The position numbers were made by a program, and so were the translations under genes. The notes beneath the pieces were generated by a model. The model saw nothing but the letters and a program-made list of their open reading frames with translations. It searched no databases and was not told the origin of the DNA. 64,000 nt of DNA from Larix kaempferi (lineage: Eukaryota > Streptophyta > Pinopsida > Pinales > Pinaceae): NCBI GenBank assembly GCA_027924585.1, contig BSBM01000606.1:14451501-14515500 (forward strand), read 5' to 3'. Within the stretch, counting starts at the first letter, position 1. Every line of letters starts with the position of its first letter. Below, piece after piece: positions 34,748 to 44,353 of this stretch.

Positions 34748-35718
34748 ATGTCTCACCACACCAAGCTTGAGGATAAGCTTGAAGGGGTTGATAACTTCCG
34801 AGCATGGAAGTATAAAATCGAGTTAATCCTGGAAGAAAATGAGTTGGACATTTATATAAAGGAAGTGGTCCCTGTCACAGAAGAGGAAGAGGCTAAGGAT
34901 CTTCACAAGAATAACTTGGTCAAGGCAAAGAGGATCATTGCTGATTCTATCACAGATCATCTCATACCCCATGTGTCTTCCCTAAAGACACCAAAGGAGA
35001 TGTTTTATTCCCTGACCAAGCTATTTGAAGGGAAGAACATAAATCAGAAGATGACCCTAACGAATCAATTGAAGAATGTCAAGATCCAGAATGTAGAGAC
35101 TATGAAGTCTTATTTCTCAAGGGTCTCCCAGATAAAAGAACAACTTGAGGCTGTGGGTGAAGACATAGAAAATGGAGAAGTGGTAATGACCACTCTTAAA
35201 TGACTTCCTAGGGCATAAGATTCCTTCATCCAAGGAATTTGTGTTAGGAAGAAGCTTAGCACATTCAGTAGACTTTGGGAAGAATGCTGACAGGAAGAAG
35301 CTCGGATTATAGCTCGAGAAGAGAAAATGGGGAATGAAGATCAATCTCTCACAGCAAACTCCAGAAAAGATAATATCAAAAGGGATCATTCTCATCACAA
35401 GAAAAGTAAACACTATCACCATAGACAAAAAGAAAGCTCTGGAAGATCTTTGAAAGATATTTCTCATATTCGGTGCTATACCTGTGATGAAAGGGGACAC
35501 ATTTCCAGAAATTGTCCCAAGAACAAAAGAAAGAACAACAAGAAAATACATCATGCTCATGCTACTGAGGATGATGAACCTCCCAGGAAGAGGGATAGAG
35601 AAGATAGTGAAGATTCTTCTAGTGATGAAGAATATGTTTCGATTTTTGCGCTCACTGGAACCATCACTCATGGAAGTAATGATTGGCTTATAGACAGTGG
35701 GGCTTCTAAACACATGAC
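34748..35718 (+). pseudogene. gag and protease of element B
   Basis: One frame from ATG 34748 begins SHHTKLEDKLEGVDNFRAWK, the copia gag (UBN2/DUF4219 type), and continues through LTKLFEGKNINQKM and VSQIKEQLEAVGED. Stops at 35201-35203, near 35218 and near 35288 break it. Downstream, the CCHC knuckle CYTCDERGHISRNC (about 35473-35514) binds RNA and is intact. The protease site WLIDSGASKHMT (35683-35718) retains Asp-Ser-Gly and is followed by TGA. A one-base frame change near 35736 separates it from the integrase frame. Confidence 0.9.
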
Positions 35719-37016
35719 ATGATTCAAGGAACCTTTAGGAGCCCATCTGAACATGAATCACTGCATAAGGTGAAAATTGGGGATGACTACCATTATCCAA
35801 TAAAAGGGAGTGGCGAAACCTCCTATAAACTAGACCCTGGAAAGTCTATGAAGATGAAAGATGTACTTTATGTTCCAGGCCTCAAGAAGAATATACTCTC
35901 CATATCTGCATTGGATGCAAAAGGAATGAGGGTTGCATTTGTAGATGGCCAAGTCCTAATGTGGCCAAAGGGTAAGACTATAGATGATGCAGTTGTGATT
36001 GGGGAGCAAGAGGGAGGATTATACAAATTGAAGGGCCAACCAGAACAAGCCATGGTCCATGATTCAGTAGATCCAAGTGAGCATTGGAAAAGAAGGCTTG
36101 CACACATGCAATATAGGGCACTACCAATTGGAAGCAAAGCTATAGAAGGTCTTCCTGAAATCCAGACAAAGCATGAAGGAATTTGCAAAGGTTGTGCAAA
36201 GGGAAAGGACACAAAGACGACATTTCCAAGTAGTGAAAGCAAGGAAAAAAGAGTCTTGGAAATCATCCACTCTAATGTATGTGGTCAAATGTCATCCAGT
36301 TCTCTAGGTGGGTATGTATACTATGTTTCTTTCATTGATGAATTCTCTAGGAAGACTTGGGTTTACTTCTTGAAGAACAAAGATGAAGTATTTGACAAAT
36401 TCAAGGAATTCAAAGCCTTGATAGAAAACCAAACTGACATGAACATCAAGATCTTCAGATTCGACAATGGCGGAGAATTTACTTCAGGAGACTTCAAGAA
36501 GCTATGCAGTGATTCAGGGATTAAGAGGGAGTTGACTACTCCTTACAATCCACAACAGAATCGGGTTGCCGAAAGAAAGAATAGAACAATCATGGAAACA
36601 ACTAGGGCAATGCTCCATGACCAAGATCTACCTATGCACTTATGGGCTGAAGCAGCAAGGACAACTGTATATGTGCAGAACATAACACCCCATAAGATAC
36701 TTGACAACAAAATACCATAAGAAGTGTTCATTGGTAAGAAACCCGAAGTTAGCCATCTCAGAATATTTGGTTGTTCAGTATATACTCACATCCCAAAAGA
36801 AAAGAGGACAAAACTAGATCCTTAAGGAAAGAAGGGCATATTTGTGGGTTACAGTGAAAGCTCAAAGGCTTACAGAATCTACTTCCCAGGATTCAAGAAT
36901 ATTTATATCAATAGGGATGTAACATTTTATGAAAGCTCAACATACATCAAATCGAGGAAAACACCAGTTGAAGATAATGAAGAGCCTAGAATATTCAAAC
37001 TCAAGACACCACCATG
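35719..37016 (+). pseudogene. Integrase of element B
   Basis: Starts with the GAG-pre-integrase part, MKDVLYVPGLKKNILSISAL. The zinc site has HWKRRLAH (two His) and CKGCAKGK (two Cys). In the catalytic core the first Asp is Asn (EIIHSNVCGQM, family SDVCGP), the second Asp is kept (FDNGGEFTS), and the Glu is kept (RVAERKNRTI). An in-frame TAA at 36718-36720 follows NKIP, and another stop is in KLDP*GKKG near 36824. The C-terminal GYSESSKAYRIYFP block is intact. A frameshift near 37014 leads to RT. Confidence 0.9.
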
Positions 37017-38255
37017 AATGAAGCACTTTTTGAAGAAGATTGTGCAATGGAAGATCCACAACAACCTATAGATCCACCCCATGAGAAGGAATCTCATAAG
37101 AGGAAAACAACATGGGCTAGAGAGATCATCCAAGATGTAGAAACATTTGACATTCCAGAAGAGGAGCATAAAGAAAGGGAAAGAACAAGATCACATACCA
37201 ATTATGTTGCTTTACTCTGTGAAATAATGAACAAAGAACCTTCCAGTTATGAAGAAGCTCCAGAAAAGAAGGAATGGAACGATGCCATGATCAAGGAGTA
37301 CCAATCGATCATGAAGAATGATGTTTGGGATTTGGTCCCAAGACCAGATGGGAAGTATGTGGTGACTTCCAAGTGGATCTATAAGATCAAGCATCCTACA
37401 GATGGTAGCATAGAAAAATATAAAGCAAGGTTTGTAGCTCGTGGCATCTCCCAGAAAGAAGGAATTGATTATGAAGAGACTTTTGCCCCTGTAGCTAGAT
37501 ACACTTCTATTAGATCAGTACTCGGGTTTGAGACACATGACTGAGAGACACATGTGTGCAAACTAAAGAAATACCCGTATGGTTTGAAATAGGCACCCAG
37601 GACCTGGTATGGAAGGATATATGGATTCCTATCAAGTTTGGGATTTACCAAAAGTAAAGCAAATTCCAACCTTTACTACAAGTTTGAGGAAGGCAATCCA
37701 GTGATACTACTATTGTATGTGGATGACCTGTTTGTAATAGGTGTAGATATATTGATTGCCGATATGAAGAGGAAGCTTGCTGCCGAGTTTGAGATGAAGG
37801 ACTTGGGTATGGTGCACTACTTTCTTGGTATGGAGGTGTGGAAGAGTGCAGATGAAATCTTCCTTAGACAAGGGAAGTATGCAGTAGAGATCCTGAAGAG
37901 GTTCGGGATGACGGAGTGCAAGGCCATGGCCACACCTATGGCATCGAACCTGAAGCTTCTATGTGATGCTTCTTCTGAGCCAGTTGATGCCACAATGTAT
38001 CGTCAGATTATTGGGTCCTTAATGTACCTGACGAATACGAGGCCAGATATTTGCTTTGCGGTGAACACCTTGAGCCAGTACTTGACAGATCTGAGACATG
38101 TTCACCTGATAGCGGCAAAGCATATTCTGAGGTACCTGAAGGGTATAGTTGAATATGGGCTCAAGTATGAGGCAAATCAAAAGTTTAACCTGGAGGGTTA
38201 TGTTGATTCAGATTGGGCAGGCAGTGCCATTGATCGGAAGAGCACTTCGGGGTGA
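37014..38255 (+). pseudogene. Reverse transcriptase of element B with a catalytic-site deletion
   Basis: The RT palm begins NDVWDLVPRPDGKYVVTSKW, then YKARFVARGISQKEG and ETFAPVARYTSIRSV. It jumps at about 37522 directly to GFETHD. Compared with element A, 34 codons (102 bp, in frame) are gone, including the QMDVKTTFLNG block with the first catalytic Asp. A TGA follows at 37542-37544 and a TAG replaces a Gln in GLK*APRTW. The second catalytic box LLYVDDLFV and the downstream MKDLGMVHYFLGMEV are intact. It is related to A RT almost throughout. Confidence 0.92.
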
Positions 38256-38683
38256 TGCTTCAGTATGGGATCTGGTATGATCTCTTGGCTTAGCAGGAAG
38301 CAATCAGTCTTGTGTGGCACTGAGTACAGCTGAAGCAGAGTATGTCGCAGCTTGTTTGGCCAGCTATGAGGTAGTATGTCTTAGGAAGCTACTATTTGAT
38401 TTGTTTGATCTCCAGCTGAGTGCTACTTGTATATATTGCAACAACCAGAGTTGTGTGAAGTTGTCGGAGAACCCAGTGTTCCATGACAAGTCGAAGCACA
38501 TTGAGATCAAGTATCACTATATTGGGGATATGGTGTAGAGAGGAGCAATGAAGCTCCCGTATGTTGCGACGAATGAGCAGATAGCCGATGTGTTGACCAA
38601 GCTGCTTGCCAGAGTGAAATTTGAATACTTCAGAGGGAGACTTGGTGTACTTCATATCGAGATTCCTTCCAAGGGGAAGTGGT
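38256..38683 (+). pseudogene. RNase H end of element B pol
   Basis: Continues from the GYVDSDWAGSA block after a TGA near 38255. A 4-bp insertion near 38290 (QSVL versus QSCVAL in A) shifts the frame. The frame 38314-38538 carries STAEAEYVAACLASYEVV, then CNNQSCVKLSENPVFHDKSK and KHIEIKYHYI, the copia RNase H signature. It stops at TAG and continues in frame to TGA 38681-38683. Confidence 0.9.
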
Positions 38684-38720
38684 GATTCTGGAGACACAGA
38701 TGCACATGAGCCATTCTGAC

Positions 38721-39050
38721 ATGGTTGAAGTGTGTCTTACCATGGTCGTTGATGTAAGTGCTAGGGCCATTCGAGCATGGTTGAGGTGTGTCTTCCCATG
38801 GCTGCGATATAAGTGCTGGGCCATTCCTAACATGGTTGAGGTGTGTCTTCCCATTGTTATCGATATAAGTGTTGTGACATTCTTATCATGGTTGAGGTGT
38901 GTCTTCCCATGGCTATGGATATAAGTGCAGTGCGATTCTCACATGGTTGAGGTGTGTCGTCCCATGGCATAGATATAAGGGCTGAGCCTTTCATGGACGG
39001 TTGAGGTGTGTTTTCCCATGCCCATGAGTGTAAGTGCTGTGTGATCTGCA
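38721..39050. repeat. Minisatellite in the B 3' region, 54-56 bp unit, about six copies
   Basis: Unit starts near 38721, 38777, 38832, 38888, 38943 and 38997, each with ATGGTTGAGGTGTGTCTTCC followed by CATGG...GATATAAGTGC. It is the same unit type as the array at 43000-43550 in element A, but less homogeneous. Confidence 0.9.
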
Positions 39051-39104
39051 TCTAGGTTGTTATCCATGGACGATGATGATGATCTGAAGATGATCATGTG
39101 ACAA

Positions 39105-39240
39105 TAGGGTACATAGGTTTTTGCAGAGGCATGTAATCAGTCCTGAGATGCTCTTGCAGGTTTTGCAGAGGCAATGTAATCAGTCCTAGGAGATCTTGCA
39201 GGTTTTGCAGAGGTAGTGTAATCTGTCCTGAGGTGTACCT
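39105..39240. repeat. Short tandem repeat in the B 3' region, about 45 bp unit, three copies
   Basis: Three copies of GGTTTTTGCAGAGGCATGTA / AATCAGTCCTGAG-type units with small indels. A decayed version (TGTAAAAGGTCCTTGG, TAATAAGTCCTGAGG) is in A near 43655-43760. Confidence 0.75.
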
Positions 39241-39253
39241 ACTTGATGGCTTG

Positions 39254-39535
39254 CTCATAGAGATGATGAAGACCTACATGGAGTCTAGGCCTACATCCAA
39301 CATGAAAAAGGCCTGGCTCTGTAGATGTTGATGATATACATCCAGCATGGAAAAAGGTTGGCTCTGTAGATGATGAAGACCTGCATGTGGTGGGCCTACA
39401 TCCAACATGAAAAAGGCCTGGCTCTGTAGATGTTGATGATATACATCCAGCATGGAAAAAGGTTGGCTCTGTAGATGATGAAGACCTGCATGTGGTGGGC
39501 CTACATCCAGTATGAAAAAGGAGTGGCTCTGTAGA
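39254..39535. repeat. Longer tandem repeat in the B 3' region, about 118 bp unit, 2.4 copies
   Basis: The unit alternates GATGAAGACCTGCATGTGG...CATCCAACATGAAAAAGGC and GATGTTGATGATATACATCC...GGAAAAAGGTTGGC, each closing with TGGCTCTGTAGA. Element A keeps only one unit near 43785-43845, so the expansion is specific to B. Confidence 0.85.
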
Positions 39536-39695
39536 ACTTCCTACGACGAGTAGATCATATATTGGTTGAGATAGTAGCAGTGATGATGATTCGATGATGA
39601 TGATTGGATGACGATGATCCAATGATGATGATCCAGAGAAGAAGACTTGTGCCTGTATATCTGTGTCGAGAAATACCTTCCTAGTTAAGAGAGAG

Positions 39696-40266
39696 TGTTG
39701 ATGTATATGTAACTTCGAAATGTATTTCATCTATGTAGTATTGTACTCCTATAGAGATATATTATTCCTCTATATGGAAGTGTCGTCATTTGTATTGAAA
39801 AGTGTTTCAAGTGTCGTAACTTATCGATGGGTTATTAGACAACCTATTGTGGGATCAACCCAGATTAATGTAACCTGGGGTTATTAGGCTGAGTTAGACA
39901 AGTCGGCCCCATAGGTTTATTGGACAAGATAGGACAAGTATAAATAGAGATCGGGAGATCTCTATTTGATCATCTCAGTATTGACTCTTACACTACTCGG
40001 AAAGTGGCGCACATGTGAGGAGGAGGATCACCTGCTAGTAGAAGATCTATCTCTAGTACTTTGGTTGTATCATTGCTCTTTCTATCTCTAAGGAAGTTGT
40101 GGGGTTTTTCACCTTTATGGTTTTCCCCAGTGAGACTTTGTGTTTCCATTGTCTTATGTGATTGCTTGATATGCTTGACACATGCTTGATATGATTAATA
40201 TGTTGTACATGTTATTCTCTTAGTAAAGATCCTAGAGTATGTTGAATTAATGCTCAAAATCTAATA
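39696..40266 (+). repeat. 3' LTR of element B
   Basis: Starts TGTTGATGTATATG after the purine run TTAAGAGAGAG and ends AATCTAATA (5' LTR end AATATAACA, so the last C has become T). It is followed by the target duplication GGTAA at 40267-40271. TATA and palindrome lie at 39939-39967. Confidence 0.95.
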
Positions 40267-40835
40267 GGTAATCCAAGAAGAAAAGATCAAGAGGGAGCAC
40301 ACTTCAGTAGTTCCTACAAGGAAACAAAGATTGAGAGGGAGTCCACCCAACAAACAAACAAATATAAGTATTTGAATTGTCATTTCTTGTATATTTGAGT
40401 GTTTAAATAATATTGATCAATGATGTATATGCTTATGTTCCTAGACTTAGGTTGTGTATTATGCATATTAGAATAATTGCATTAATGAACAGTATAATGC
40501 TAATATGTATATGATCGGTAAGTGGCCTATGGCACTCTACAAAATTCCATTGCTACTTATCTAGAATGAAACCTGTTTGCTGACATGTTGGGAGTTGTGC
40601 ACACTCTTAACAATGTTCTGGTAGAGATTGGAAGGCATCTAGAAAGTTACGAGATATGGATAAATGTTCTGTTGAAGCATTGGCTAAAATAATTGCATGA
40701 CTGTATGACATATTTCTTTATGTGTAGGAATTTGTTCTGAAAACTATGGGATGTTTCTAATCATGTAATTTAACTTTCCTTGTAGGACAGATCGTATACC
40801 ATCACCTACAAAAGAAGCACTACAACATTTGTTCC
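40267..40835 (+). other. Element A middle segment, right half, with exon-like blocks
   Basis: Resumes A after B. Reading GTA ATC CAA from 40268 gives 35 basic codons (VIQEEKIKREH..., VPTRKQRLRGSPPNK) to TGA 40373-40375. Once B is removed this block has an acceptor-like GGGCAG in front and is in phase with the 33169-33225 block. A strong acceptor TTTAACTTTCCTTGTAG|GAC occurs at 40784-40786, just before the RT-homologous part. Function unknown; chance is not excluded. Confidence 0.4.
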
Positions 40836-42397
40836 AACAAAGAAGTTCAAACTATCTATTGAAGATATTGAAGAATCTGAAGTTCCTAGGATACGAGATA
40901 CAGTAAAAGGATGCCATGGTCGAGAAGTACCAATTGATAATGTTTGGGATGTTGTCCCAAGACCTGAATGGAAGTTTGTTGTGACTTCCAAATGGATCTA
41001 TAATATCAAGCATGCTGCAGATGGTAGCATGGAGAAATACAAAGCGAATTTTATAGCTTGTGACTTCTCCCAGAAAGAAGGATTGATTATGAAGAGACTT
41101 TTGCACCTGTAGCCAGTTACACTTCCATCAGATCAATACTTTCCCTGGCTGCAATGATGAAATGGAAGATACACCAGATGGATGTCAAGACAACTTTCTT
41201 GAATGGTATAGTCGAGGAGGAAGTGTATGTGGAACAACCACTTGGTTTTGAGACACATGATAGGGAGTCACATGTTTGCATGTTGAAGAAAGATTTGCAT
41301 GGATTAAAGCAAGCTCCTAGGACTTGGTATGGTAGGATAGACAATTTTTTATCCAGTTTGGGATTTATTAAGAGTAAAACAAATTCCAACCTTTATTACA
41401 AGGTTGAGGAAGGAAATCCTGTGATTCTACTTCTATATGTGGATGACCTGTTTGTTACAGGTGAGGATGGATTGATGCCGATACCAAGAGGAAGCTTGGT
41501 GCCGAGTTCAAGATGAAGGACTTGGGGATGATGCACTATTTTCTAGGCATGGAGGTGTGGAAGAGTGCATATGGAATCTTCCTTGGACAATTGAAGTATG
41601 TAGTAGAGATCCTGAAGAGGTTCGGGGTGATGGACTGCAAGGCCATGGCAACACCTATGCAATCGAACCTTAAGCTTTTGTGTGATGCTTCATCTGAGCC
41701 GGTTGATGTCATAGCGTATCGTCATATGATTGGGTCCTTGATGTACTTGATGAACACGAGACCAGACATTTTCTTTGCAGTGAAGACATTGAGCAAGTTC
41801 CTATCGGATCCCATAGGTGTTCACCTGGTTGTTGTAAAGCATATTCTAAGGTACCTGAAGGGTACAATTGATTATGGGCTCAAGTATGATGTGAATCAAA
41901 AGTTTAACCTGCAAGGTTATGTTGATTCAGACTGGGTAGGAAGTGCTACAGCTATGAAGAGCACTTATGGGTGTTGCTTCAATATGGGATCAGGTGTGAT
42001 CTCTTGGTTTAGCAGGAAGCAATCTTGCGTAGCACTGACTATAGACGAAGCAGAGTATGTTGCAGCTTGTTCGGCTAGTTGTGTGGTAGTATGGCTCAGG
42101 AAGCTATTGTCTGAGTTATTTGATCTCCCACTGGAGGCTACTGGTATCTTTTGTGACAACCAGAGTTGTGTGAATCTGTCTGAGAACCCAGTGTTCCACG
42201 ACAGGTCAAAGCACATTGAGATCAAATATCACTATGATAGGTATATGATGCAGAGAGGAGCAATGAAGCTCTTGTATGTTGTGACAGATGAGCAGGTTGC
42301 AGATGTGTTGAAAAAACCACTAGCTAGAGTGAAGTTTGATTACTTCAGAGAGAGGATTGGTGTTCTTCAGATTGATGACACTTTGAGGAAGAAGTGA
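40836..42397 (+). pseudogene. Reverse transcriptase and RNase H of element A
   Basis: Copia RT, related to B: NVWDVVPRPEWKFVVTSKWI, then a frameshift near 41095. The frame 41154-41516 keeps the block lost from B (HQMDVKTTFLNG, first catalytic Asp) and LLYVDDLFVTGED, then shifts by one base at about 41473. The last frame, 41513-42397 (294 codons), runs from MKDLGMMHYFLGMEVWKSAY through RNase H (YVDSDWVGSA, EAEYVAACSA, CDNQSCVNL) to KVKFDYF-like VKFDYFRERIGVLQ and TGA. RT and RNase H catalytic residues are kept in A, but the frameshifts disable it. Confidence 0.9.
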
Positions 42398-42511
42398 TGG
42401 ACACATTTGTAGGTTCCATTCCAAGCATGGTGAGAGGAGGATCCTTCCCATGGCTGTGGATGTAAGCGCTGGATGATGAGCATCAGGATGATGCTCCAGT
42501 TACTGCTCTAT

Positions 42512-42970
42512 ATATGCATCATGTTGGATGCTGGATATGATCAGTTGGGTAATGTATATGTATATGCATCATGTTGGATGTTGGATATGATTAGTTGGAT
42601 CATGTATATGTATATGCATCATGTTGGATGCTTTATATGATCAGTTGGATCATGTATTTGTGTATGTATCGGGTGGATACATTGTATGATCATGTAGATC
42701 ATGTATGTTCATATCTATCAGCTGGATACATTGTATGATCAGGTAGATCATGTATGATGATATGTATCAGGTGGATACATTGTATGATTAGGTAGATCAT
42801 GTATGTTGATATGTATCAGATGGATACATTGTATGATCAGGTAGATCAGTATGATGATATGTATCAGGTGGATACATGGTATGCATCAGGTGGATGCATT
42901 GATGATCAGTATGATCATGCTATGATGACATGCATCAGGTAGATGCTTTGACATGATCAGGTGGATCATG
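42512..42970. repeat. Minisatellite cluster in the A 3' region, about 49-50 bp units
   Basis: First about three units of ATATGCATCATGTTGGATGC (about 50 bp), then four units of exactly 49 bp starting at 42697, 42746, 42795 and 42844 (GATCATGTATG...GTGGATACATTG). They then decay into GTGGATGCATTGATGATCAG forms. Not present in B. Confidence 0.85.
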
Positions 42971-42999
42971 TGTGATGAGTCCGAAGACATAGATGCACA

Positions 43000-43550
43000 G
43001 AGCCTTTCTGACATGGTGGTAGATGTGTTCTTCCATGTGCATTGATGTAAGTGCAGAGCCTTTTCGACATGGTGGTAGATGTGTTCTCCCATGTGCGTTG
43101 ATGTAAGTGCAGATCCTTTTTGACATGGTGGTAGATGTATTCTCCCATGTGCATTGATGTAAGTGTAGAGCCTTTCCGACATGGTGGTAGATGTGTTCTC
43201 CCATGTGCGTTGATGTAAGTGCAGAGCCTTTCCGACATGGTGGTAGATGTGTTCTCCCATGTGCGTTGATGTAAGTGCAGAGCCTTTCCGACATGGTGGT
43301 AGATGTGTTCTCCCATTTGCGTTGATGTAAGTGTAGACCCTTTCCGACATGGTGGTAGATGTGTTCTCCCATGTGCGTTGATGTAAGTGCAGAGCCTTTC
43401 CAACATGGTGGTAGATGTGTTCTCCCATGTGCATTGATGTAAGTGCATAGCCTTTTAGACATGGTGGTAGATGTGTTCTCCCATGTGCATTGAAGTGAGT
43501 GTTGAGCCCTTCCCGGATGGTTGAAGTGTGTCTTCCCATGCCGATGAGTG
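43000..43550. repeat. Minisatellite in the A 3' region, 56-bp unit, nine full copies plus one diverged
   Basis: The unit GAGCCTTTCCGACATGGTGG TAGATGTGTTCTCCCATGTG continues into CGTTGATGTAAGTGCA. The period is 56 bp throughout (starts 43000, 43056, 43112 and so on). The last copy at about 43504 reads GAGCCCTTCCCGGATGGTTG, the B-like form. Because 56 is not a multiple of three and no unit has a stop, three minus-strand frames stay open across it. These are not genes. Confidence 0.95.
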
Positions 43551-43921
43551 TAAGCATTGTATCGTGTGCATCTGGACTATGCTTTGTAGACAATGTTATG
43601 ATCAGTATGATCATGAATATCAGGATGATACTATGTGGCTATGGACAGGTTGTGCAATGGCATGTAAAAGGTCCTTGGAGATCCGATAGGTTGAGTTGTG
43701 TGCTCGTAAAAGTCCTGGGATGCTCTTTCGAGGTTTTGTTGACTCGTGTAATAAGTCCTGAGGATTCCACAGTATGGCCAGTGATGATGAAGACCTGTAG
43801 GTGGTGGGCCTACATCTAGTATGAAAAAGAAATGGCTCTGTAGAAATTCCTATGACAATTAGATCAAAGATTGATTGAGATAGCAGCAGCAGTGACGATG
43901 ACGATGATTTGATGACGATGA

Positions 43922-44257
43922 CACTAGTACAAAATTAGAGATAAATTACCAAAAAAAGACCAAAATCCGCATATAAATGACCATTTTTGAGTTGGTGACC
44001 ACTAGTAGCAAATATGTGGCCATATTTAGCTTGGTCATTTATAGCTTATATTGTGGTCATATATTTGGTCATTAATTGTCACAATTAATGACCAAATTTT
44101 TTGTCATGTGATCAATAACTGCTAATTTGCTACCAGTGATCACTAACTCAAAAGTGGTCATTTATATTCATATTTTGGTCACTTATCTCTCATGTTGTAC
44201 TAGTGGTCATTTATATGCAAATTTTGGTAATTTTTTAGTCATTTATCTCTTTTAGTG
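43922..44257. mobile_element. CACTA-like foldback element, copy 2
   Basis: Left end CACTAGTACAAAATTAGAG (43922), inner right end CTCATGTTGTACTAGTG (44205), and a second, decayed right terminus ending TCTCTTTTAGTG at 44257. The interior is a long imperfect inverted repeat of ATAAATGACCA/TGGTCATTTAT words. It aligns with 3208-3621 along its length. It begins inside the 3' region of element A and is followed by the UAU tRNA-like sequence, as in copy 1. No transposase and no clear target duplication. Confidence 0.65.
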
Positions 44258-44273
44258 GTTTTAGAATGTACAT

Positions 44274-44344
44274 AGGGCACAGAGGAATCGAACCACCAAC
44301 CTCCTACCTATAAGGCAGGTGCTCTACCATTGAGCTAGCACCCT
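44274..44344 (-). tRNA. tRNA-like sequence, anticodon UAU (Ile-like), second copy
   Basis: The minus-strand cloverleaf is better than at 3638: acceptor AGGGTGC pairs with GTGCCCT (two G-U pairs included), D arm GCTC/GAGC, anticodon arm CCTGC/GTAGG with loop CTTATAG, T loop TTCGATT. One T-arm mismatch is visible (T-T). A and B boxes are intact. Homology with copy 1 extends only to ACCCTTAAATAGAA on the tRNA 5' side, then ends. No intron or encoded CCA. Whether it is transcribed is unknown. Confidence 0.6.
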
Positions 44345-44353
44345 TAAATAGAA

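Larger units (their letters stand above)
33593..40266 (+). mobile_element. Element B: Ty1/copia retrotransposon nested in element A
   Basis: 6674 bp bounded by 571-bp LTRs and a perfect target duplication GGTAA (33588-33592 and 40267-40271). Contents in order are LTR, iMet primer site, gag, protease, integrase, RT, RNase H, tandem-repeat 3' region, LTR. That is the copia order, with integrase before RT. Stops and frameshifts occur in every domain and RT has an in-frame deletion of its first catalytic Asp. The LTRs are similar but not identical. Confidence 0.95.
31094..43921 (+). mobile_element. Element A: Ty1/copia retrotransposon remnant, split by element B
   Basis: Without B (33593-40266) and one GGTAA copy, A is about 6.1 kb. 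It has a truncated 5' LTR, gag with a lost start codon, a middle part lacking integrase but holding exon-like segments, RT and RNase H, and a long 3' region of minisatellites. It is closely related to B: gag and RT/RNase H align almost residue by residue. Its 3' end is cut where the foldback copy starts at 43922, in sequence that in B lies about 110 bp before the 3' LTR. No A-type 3' LTR follows. Confidence 0.85.

Noticed and set aside
35117-35713. 198-codon minus-strand frame
   Set aside because: Lies opposite the gag/protease frame of element B, which has clear CCHC and DSG motifs; a shadow frame.
35868-36266. 132-codon minus-strand frame
   Set aside because: Antisense to the integrase frame of element B; no domain.
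39239-39730. 163-codon minus-strand frame with repeated Ser-Ser-Thr-Glu-Pro
   Set aside because: Reads the 118-bp tandem repeat of element B; composition is explained by the repeat.
43000-43550. Regularly spaced repeats that could suggest a CRISPR array
   Set aside because: Units are contiguous with no unique spacers, in a plant retrotransposon; it is a minisatellite.
42886-43614. Long overlapping minus-strand open frames (242, 175 and 160 codons) rich in His, Thr and Trp repeats
   Set aside because: They are three readings of the 56-bp minisatellite, which has no stop in these frames; 56 is not divisible by three, so the same peptide recurs in rotating frames. No start context or conservation.
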